9,658 bases of DNA from JAFANK01 sp036741695 (GTDB taxonomy: Bacteria > Vulcanimicrobiota > Vulcanimicrobiia > Eremiobacterales > Eremiobacteraceae): positions 1-9,658 of the forward strand of contig DAINRU010000050.1 of assembly GCA_036741695.1 (NCBI GenBank), written 5' to 3'. Below, one piece after another: positions 6,543-9,658 of this stretch (positions within the stretch are counted from its first letter, which is position 1; every line of letters starts with the position of its first letter). The translations under genes were made by a program, and so were the position numbers. The notes beneath the pieces are model-generated. The model was not told the DNA's origin. It saw only the letters and a list, made by a program, of their open reading frames with translations, and searched no databases.

Positions 6543-6835
6543 CACTTGACTTCGACCTTCTCGGCCGCAGCCGCAGCGCCGCTGCCGTGGCCGCGGAAGA
6601 TGCGCGTGGGAGCAAATTCGCCGAGCTTGTGGCCGACCATGTTCTCTTGCACGTACACCGGCACGTGCTTTTTGCCGTCGTGCACCGCGATCGTGTGGCC
6701 GACCATGGCCGGGATGATGGTCGAGGCCCGCGACCACGTCTTGATCACGCGCTTCTCGCGCGCTGCGTTCATGCGCTCGATACGCACGAGCAGATGATCT
6801 GCGATGAACGGACCTTTCTTCGACGAACGACTCAT
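6542..6835 (-). CDS. rpsS: 30S ribosomal protein S19 (uS19)
   Basis: S19 is a 30S head protein that, with S13, contacts the large subunit and tRNA. The 97-residue product starts MSRSSKKGPFIADHLLVRIE and carries the signature STIIPAMVGHTIAVHDGKKH followed by VPVYVQENMVGHKLGEFAPT and RIFRGHG. It ends in a short Ala-rich and charged tail (about residues 86-97), a little longer than the usual 92 residues. The ATG overlaps the rplB stop as ATGA. Only a weak GGGG-like ribosome binding site lies upstream, so translation probably depends on ribosomes finishing rplB. Confidence 0.98.
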   Translation of the reverse strand: MSRSSKKGPFIADHLLVRIERMNAAREKRVIKTWSRASTIIPAMVGHTIAVHDGKKHVPVYVQENMVGHKLGEFAPTRIFRGHGSGAAAAAEKVEVK

Positions 6836-7659
6836 TTTTTGCCCCGCCGCTTCACGATGAACTTCGACGTGCGCTTGTTGCGCCGCGTCTTCTTACCCAT
6901 GGTCATCACGCCCCAGGGCGTGGTCGGTGGCCGGCCGGCCGTCGATCGCGCCTCGCCGCCGCCGTGTGGATGGTCGACAGGATTCATCGCCACGCCACGG
7001 ACCGACGGACGACGCCCAAGCCAGCGCGAGCGCCCCGCCTTGCCGACGGTTTGATTTTCGTGATCGACGTTGCCGAGCTGACCGATGGTGGCACGGCACA
7101 CAACCGCGATCTTGCGCACTTCGCCCGACGGCATGCGGATCTGCGCGTAGTCACCCTCTTTAGCCATGAGCTGCGCGGAGCCGCCTGCGGCCCGCACGAG
7201 CTTGCCGCCCCCGCCCGGGGCGATCTCGATGTTGTGGATGACCGTGCCCAGCGGGATATTGGACAGCGGCAGCGCGTTGCCGGTCTTGATGTCCGCTGCC
7301 GGACCGGAGACGAGCATGTCGCCCACCGCCAGGCCGAGCGGCGCCAAGATGTAGCGCTTCTCTCCGTCACGATAGTGCAAGAGCGCGAGACGGGCCGAGC
7401 GATTGGGATCGTACTCGATGGCCGCGACCTTGGCCGGCACGCCATCCTTGGCGCGCTTGAAATCGATAACGCGGTACATCGCCTTGTGTCCGCCGCCGCG
7501 ATGACGTACGGTGATGTGCCCATTGAAGTTCCGTCCGCCCGTCCGCTTGCTCGGCTCGAGCAGCCTGCTCTCCGGCGCCTTCTTCGTCAGCTCCTCGAAC
7601 GAGGAGATCTGCGCGAAGCGGCGGCCGGGAGAGGTCGGCTTGAATTTTTTCAGCGCCAC
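6832..7659 (-). CDS. rplB: 50S ribosomal protein L2 (uL2)
   Basis: L2 is one of the most conserved large-subunit proteins and is needed for subunit association and the peptidyl transferase centre. The 275-residue product has the OB-like N-terminal RNA-binding domain (about residues 40-120, RNFNGHITVRHRGGGHKAMY) and the SH3-like C-terminal domain (about 125-200). Near the end, VAMNPVDHPHGGGEARS includes His230, the counterpart of E. coli His229, followed by KKTRRNKRTSKFIVKRR. Length is typical. The start is a GTG at 7659 with GAGGAG about 7 bases upstream, after the longest spacer in the window (39 bases), which contains a perfect hairpin. The C-terminal segment RPPTTPWGVMTMGKKT differs mildly from the common HPVTPWGKPTKGYKT. 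Confidence 0.98.
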   Translation of the reverse strand: MALKKFKPTSPGRRFAQISSFEELTKKAPESRLLEPSKRTGGRNFNGHITVRHRGGGHKAMYRVIDFKRAKDGVPAKVAAIEYDPNRSARLALLHYRDGEKRYILAPLGLAVGDMLVSGPAADIKTGNALPLSNIPLGTVIHNIEIAPGGGGKLVRAAGGSAQLMAKEGDYAQIRMPSGEVRKIAVVCRATIGQLGNVDHENQTVGKAGRSRWLGRRPSVRGVAMNPVDHPHGGGEARSTAGRPPTTPWGVMTMGKKTRRNKRTSKFIVKRRGKK

Positions 7660-7670
7660 TGTCTGCTCCT

Positions 7671-7692
7671 CAACGGACCTAAAGGTCCGTTG
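7671..7692 (-). promoter_or_regulatory. Perfect hairpin in the rplW–rplB spacer, in front of the rplB ribosome binding site
   Basis: On the transcribed strand, bases 7692-7671 read CAACGGACCT-TT-AGGTCCGTTG, a perfect 10-base inverted repeat (9 paired bases around a TTTA loop once the loop is relaxed). The stem starts seven bases after the rplW stop and ends exactly where the rplB Shine–Dalgarno sequence AGGAG begins (7670-7666). No U-run follows in either direction, so an intrinsic terminator is unlikely. I infer an RNA structure that could tune rplB translation, bind a protein or act in mRNA processing; none of these is shown by sequence alone. Confidence 0.45.
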
Positions 7693-7698
7693 CTACAT

Positions 7699-8013
7699 CT
7701 ACGATTCAAAGTAGTTCACGCCTCCGAGCTCGATCTTGTCGCCCTCGCGCAGCGTCACGATGGCCTTTTTCCAGTCCGAGCGGGCGACCGACGGCCGGCG
7801 CGTGCGGCGGCGCAGATCGTGCTTGTGCTTGCCTTTGACGCTCACCGTGTTGACGCGCAGCACCTTCACCTTGAACAGCCTCTCGACCGCGGCTTTGATG
7901 TGGTGCTTGGTCGCCTCAGGTGCCACCGCGAAGGTGTATTGCGACACCGCCGTCTGCGCGATGGATTTCTCGGTCACGAGCGGGCGAACGACGGTTTGAC
8001 GCAGCTCAGCCAC
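7699..8013 (-). CDS. rplW: 50S ribosomal protein L23 (uL23)
   Basis: L23 sits at the peptide exit and is the main docking site for trigger factor and SRP. The product is about 104 residues, with the family start ELRQTVVRPLVTEKS, the middle motif KHHIKAAVERLFKVKVLRVN, a basic loop KGKHKHDLRRRTRRPSVARS and the end WKKAIVTLREGDKIEL. I chose GTG at 8013-8011 because a strong GGAGG lies 7 bases upstream and the protein then begins as in its relatives. The ATG at 8034 would add seven atypical residues and bury the Shine–Dalgarno sequence in the coding region. The start overlaps the rplD stop by 8 bases. Just after the TAG stop, the in-frame codons read ATG TAG, giving a second stop. Confidence 0.96.
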   Translation of the reverse strand: MAELRQTVVRPLVTEKSIAQTAVSQYTFAVAPEATKHHIKAAVERLFKVKVLRVNTVSVKGKHKHDLRRRTRRPSVARSDWKKAIVTLREGDKIELGGVNYFES

Positions 8014-8638
8014 GGCACACCTCCGCAATCGCATCGAGCGCGTGATGGCTCACCACGACCCGGTCATGCCCGAGGATGGCATGCGCTGAGATGCCGTCGT
8101 GGAACACGACGTCTGCCCGGCGCAGATTGCGGCCGGCCAGGCGCAGCTCGCGGGCGCCCTCATCTTTGTGCCCGTGGACGATGAGCAGGACCGAATCCAC
8201 TTTTTTGTCCGGCCACAGCATCGCGCTCAACTCCTTGGTCTTGGCGGCCTTGAGCGAAGCGCCATCGACGACGAAGAGCGCGCTCGCCTCTGCCTTGGCG
8301 GCGACGGCCATGGCAAGCGCGCTGCGGCGCGCTTTTTTGTTCATGCCAATGGCGAACGAGCGCGGATGCGGACCGAAGACGACACCGCCCTTGCGCCAGA
8401 GCGGCGAGCGGATGCTGCCTTGGCGCGCACGTCCCGTGCCCTTCTGGCGCCACGGTTTGCGTCCACCACCCGCGACCTCGTCACGTGTTTTTGTGTCCGC
8501 CGTGCCGGCGCGGCGGTTGGCGAGGTGGCGCACCACGGCCTGGTGCAACACCGAGAGCTTGGGCTTCGTCGAGAAGACCTCCGGGATGTCGGCCGTGCCC
8601 ACGGGCTTACCGGTCTTGTCGAGCCGCGCAGCCGTCAC
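8006..8638 (-). CDS. rplD: 50S ribosomal protein L4 (uL4)
   Basis: L4 is an early-assembling large-subunit protein whose extended loop lines the exit tunnel; in E. coli it also represses the S10 operon through the rpsJ leader. The 210-residue product begins MTAARLDKTGKPVGTADIPE and carries the tunnel loop (about residues 45-95, with GGGRKPWRQKGTGRARQGS and SPLWRKGGVVFGPHPRSF). A C-terminal alpha/beta domain follows, ending at about residue 210. The start is a GTG at 8638 overlapping the rplC stop as GTGA, with GAGG four bases upstream. There is no leader ahead of rpsJ in which E. coli-style L4 autoregulation could operate. The 3' end overlaps rplW by 8 bases. Confidence 0.97.
   Translation of the reverse strand: MTAARLDKTGKPVGTADIPEVFSTKPKLSVLHQAVVRHLANRRAGTADTKTRDEVAGGGRKPWRQKGTGRARQGSIRSPLWRKGGVVFGPHPRSFAIGMNKKARRSALAMAVAAKAEASALFVVDGASLKAAKTKELSAMLWPDKKVDSVLLIVHGHKDEGARELRLAGRNLRRADVVFHDGISAHAILGHDRVVVSHHALDAIAEVCRG
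8018..8025 (-). promoter_or_regulatory. Shine–Dalgarno sequence deciding the rplW start
   Basis: The transcribed strand reads CGGAGGTG here, including a full GGAGG, 7 bases before the GTG at 8013. It lies inside the last codons of rplD. It is among the strongest ribosome binding sites in the window and argues for the GTG start of rplW over the ATG at 8034, which lies upstream of it. Confidence 0.75.
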
Positions 8639-9276
8639 GATGCCTCAACCTTTCGTCGCGGGCGCACGGCGGGGCGCACGAAGACGATCGCCCGCTTGCC
8701 GCCAGGGATGGCACCGCGCAGCAGCAAGAGATTGCGCTCTTCATCGCGCGAGACGACCTCCAGGTTCATCGTCGTGATGCGCTCGACGCCCAAATGCCCC
8801 GGCCTGTGGCTGCCCTTCACCGTCTTGGCGGCGTTGGTGTCGCCGTTGCTCGCCGGCTGGCGATGGATCATCGAGCCATGGCTCGCGCCGCCGCCAGACG
8901 CATTCCAGCGTTTCATGATGCCGGAGAACCCCTTGCCCTTGGACATGCCGGTCACGTCGACGCGATCGCCTGGGGCGAACGAGGCCACGGTGACGACATC
9001 GCCGCTCTTCACGTCGCCCGTGTCACCGCGGAATTCGTGCAAAACGGCCTTCGGAGCTACCGAGAGCTTCTCGAAACGCCCGCGCATCGATTTGCTGAGC
9101 CCCTTGATCTTCGCGTCTTCAAAGCCCAAGACCACGGAGTCGTAGCCGTGCTTGTCGGCGGTCTTGCGTTCGATGACCTGGCATGGCCCCGCGGCGATGA
9201 CGGTCACGGGAACGACCTCACCGTTCTCGGTGAAGACGTTCGTCATGCCCAGCTTGCGTCCGATGATGTGCTTCAT
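8635..9276 (-). CDS. rplC: 50S ribosomal protein L3 (uL3)
   Basis: L3 is an assembly initiator of the large subunit whose long loop reaches the peptidyl transferase centre. The 213-residue product starts MKHIIGRKLGMTNVFTENGE, contains the core DVTGMSKGKGFSGIMKRWN (about residues 107-125) and ends with NLEVVSRDEERNLLLLRGAIPGG plus a basic tail. I chose ATG 9276, five bases after the rpsJ stop, with AAGG 10 bases upstream. A longer in-frame opening to 9444 runs through rpsJ and has no family similarity. The loop at about residues 139-163 (HRQPASNGDTNAAKTVKGS onward) departs from the usual HRxPGSIGxxxxPGxVFKGKKM pattern while keeping the flanking PGHLG and ERIT. The position equivalent to the E. 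coli methylated Gln150 appears to be Asp. Confidence 0.96.
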   Translation of the reverse strand: MKHIIGRKLGMTNVFTENGEVVPVTVIAAGPCQVIERKTADKHGYDSVVLGFEDAKIKGLSKSMRGRFEKLSVAPKAVLHEFRGDTGDVKSGDVVTVASFAPGDRVDVTGMSKGKGFSGIMKRWNASGGGASHGSMIHRQPASNGDTNAAKTVKGSHRPGHLGVERITTMNLEVVSRDEERNLLLLRGAIPGGKRAIVFVRPAVRPRRKVEAS

Positions 9277-9281
9277 AATCC

Positions 9282-9587
9282 TTACGCCTTGAGCTCGATG
9301 TCCACACCGGCTGGCAGATCGAGATGCATGAGCGCGTCCATGGTCTTGGCCGACGCCTGCAGGATGTCGATGAGCCGCTTGTGAGTGCGGATCTCGAAAT
9401 GTTCTCGGCTCTTCTTGTCCACGTGCGGCGAACGCAGCACGCATGTGCGCTCGATCTCGGTCGGCAAGGGCACAGGGCCCGAGACGAATGCGCCCGTGCG
9501 CTTGGCCGTCTCGACGATCCGCTCCGCCGACTGATCGAGGATCTTGTGATCGTAGGCTCGCAGCCTGATCCGAATCTTGCCTGCCAT
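9282..9587 (-). CDS. rpsJ: 30S ribosomal protein S10 / NusE (uS10)
   Basis: S10 is a 30S head protein and, as NusE, a transcription antitermination partner of NusB and NusG. The 101-residue product is full length and strongly conserved: KIRIRLRAYDHKILDQSAER, GPVPLPTEIERTCVLRSPHV, DKKSREHFEIRTHKRLIDI and the end LPAGVDIELKA. The ATG start follows the tuf stop by only 3 bases and has only a weak ribosome binding site, so S10 synthesis is probably coupled to EF-Tu translation. In E. coli rpsJ opens a separate operon with a long regulatory leader; that arrangement is absent here. Confidence 0.98.
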   Translation of the reverse strand: MAGKIRIRLRAYDHKILDQSAERIVETAKRTGAFVSGPVPLPTEIERTCVLRSPHVDKKSREHFEIRTHKRLIDILQASAKTMDALMHLDLPAGVDIELKA

Positions 9588-9590
9588 TAT

Positions 9591-9658
9591 CTACTCGGTC
9601 ACTTTGGTGACGACGCCGGCACCGACCGTGCGGCCACCCTCGCGGATGGCAAAACGCA
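9591..9658 (-). CDS. tuf: Elongation factor Tu, last 21 codons (runs off right edge)
   Basis: EF-Tu is the GTPase that delivers aminoacyl-tRNA to the ribosomal A-site. Only the C-terminus is present: hand translation of the minus strand gives RFAIREGGRTVGAGVVTKVTE followed by TAG. This is the standard end of EF-Tu domain 3, where RFAIREGGRTVGAGVV is nearly invariant. The rest of the gene lies beyond the window. Its position directly upstream of rpsJ matches the ancestral str–S10 arrangement, in which rpsL, rpsG and fusA normally come before it. A duplicate tuf elsewhere in the genome cannot be excluded. Confidence 0.95.
   Translation of the reverse strand, partial: RFAIREGGRTVGAGVVTKVTE

Noticed and set aside
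7671..7692. Intrinsic terminator between rplW and rplB
   Set aside because: No T-run follows the stem on either strand, and rplB is essential and downstream in the same direction.
8014..8034. ATG start for rplW that would add seven residues
   Set aside because: The added residues are atypical, and the strong GGAGG would then lie inside the coding region. The GTG at 8013 has correct spacing and family fit.
6964..8184. 406-codon open frame on the plus strand
   Set aside because: It lies antisense to rplB, rplW and the end of rplD, all clearly conserved. Its predicted protein is His/Arg/Ala/Asp-rich without a recognisable fold, as expected from the complement of GC-rich coding DNA.
8099..9145. 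348-codon open frame on the plus strand
   Set aside because: It is antisense to rplD and rplC and has no family resemblance; a third-position GC effect explains its length.
9277..9444. Possible 56-residue N-terminal extension of L3
   Set aside because: The extension lies within rpsJ in another frame and has no L3 similarity. The ATG at 9276 gives the exact family N-terminus.
1..9658. Mobile element, CRISPR array, tRNA or novel defence-type system
   Set aside because: Every base apart from short spacers belongs to recognisable ribosomal protein, tuf or secY genes. I saw no direct repeats, tRNA-like cloverleaf or transposase motif.

Overview
This window is a stretch of the bacterial str–S10–spc ribosomal protein cluster. 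It is read entirely from the minus strand, so transcription runs from high to low coordinates. Twenty-two genes can be supported: the last 21 codons of tuf (EF-Tu) at the right edge, 20 complete ribosomal protein genes, and the first 190 codons of secY at the left edge. In transcription order they are tuf(partial)–rpsJ–rplC–rplD–rplW–rplB–rpsS–rplV–rpsC–rplP–rpmC–rpsQ–rplN–rplX–rplE–rpsN–rpsH–rplF–rplR–rpsE–rplO–secY(partial). The order is the canonical one except that rpmD (uL30) is absent between rpsE and rplO.

The DNA is clearly GC-rich, with strong G/C preference at third codon positions, which produces many long antisense shadow frames. The window carries no rRNA or other direct taxonomic marker. 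Several characters suggest a GC-rich bacterium outside the Proteobacteria: tuf directly upstream of rpsJ, a short four-cysteine (zinc-type) S14, a four-cysteine L24, no uL30, and S3 with a long Ala/Pro-rich tail. A lineage such as Eremiobacterota or another deep terrestrial phylum is possible, but this is only a guess from gene content.

The layout is extremely compact. Most junctions overlap (ATGA, GTGA, TAGTG, TGATG, or overlaps of 8 to 20 bases) or are separated by fewer than 16 bases. The longest spacer is 39 bases (rplW–rplB), and no stretch over 300 bases lacks a gene. About eight genes appear to start with GTG. There is no room for an S10 leader between tuf and rpsJ, for a separate spc promoter between rpsQ and rplN, or for an intergenic S8-binding leader before rplE. 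The whole block therefore looks like one polycistronic, translationally coupled unit. The only notable intergenic structure is a perfect hairpin between rplW and rplB, directly in front of the rplB ribosome binding site.

Functionally, the genes supply large- and small-subunit proteins for ribosome assembly, the elongation factor that delivers aminoacyl-tRNA, and the SecY channel that accepts nascent secreted and membrane proteins. I see no mobile element, CRISPR array, tRNA, phage gene or defence gene. The window is mostly conserved housekeeping DNA; the points of interest are the missing rpmD with its rpsE/rplO overlap, the rplW–rplB hairpin, the S3 tail and an unusual L3 loop.
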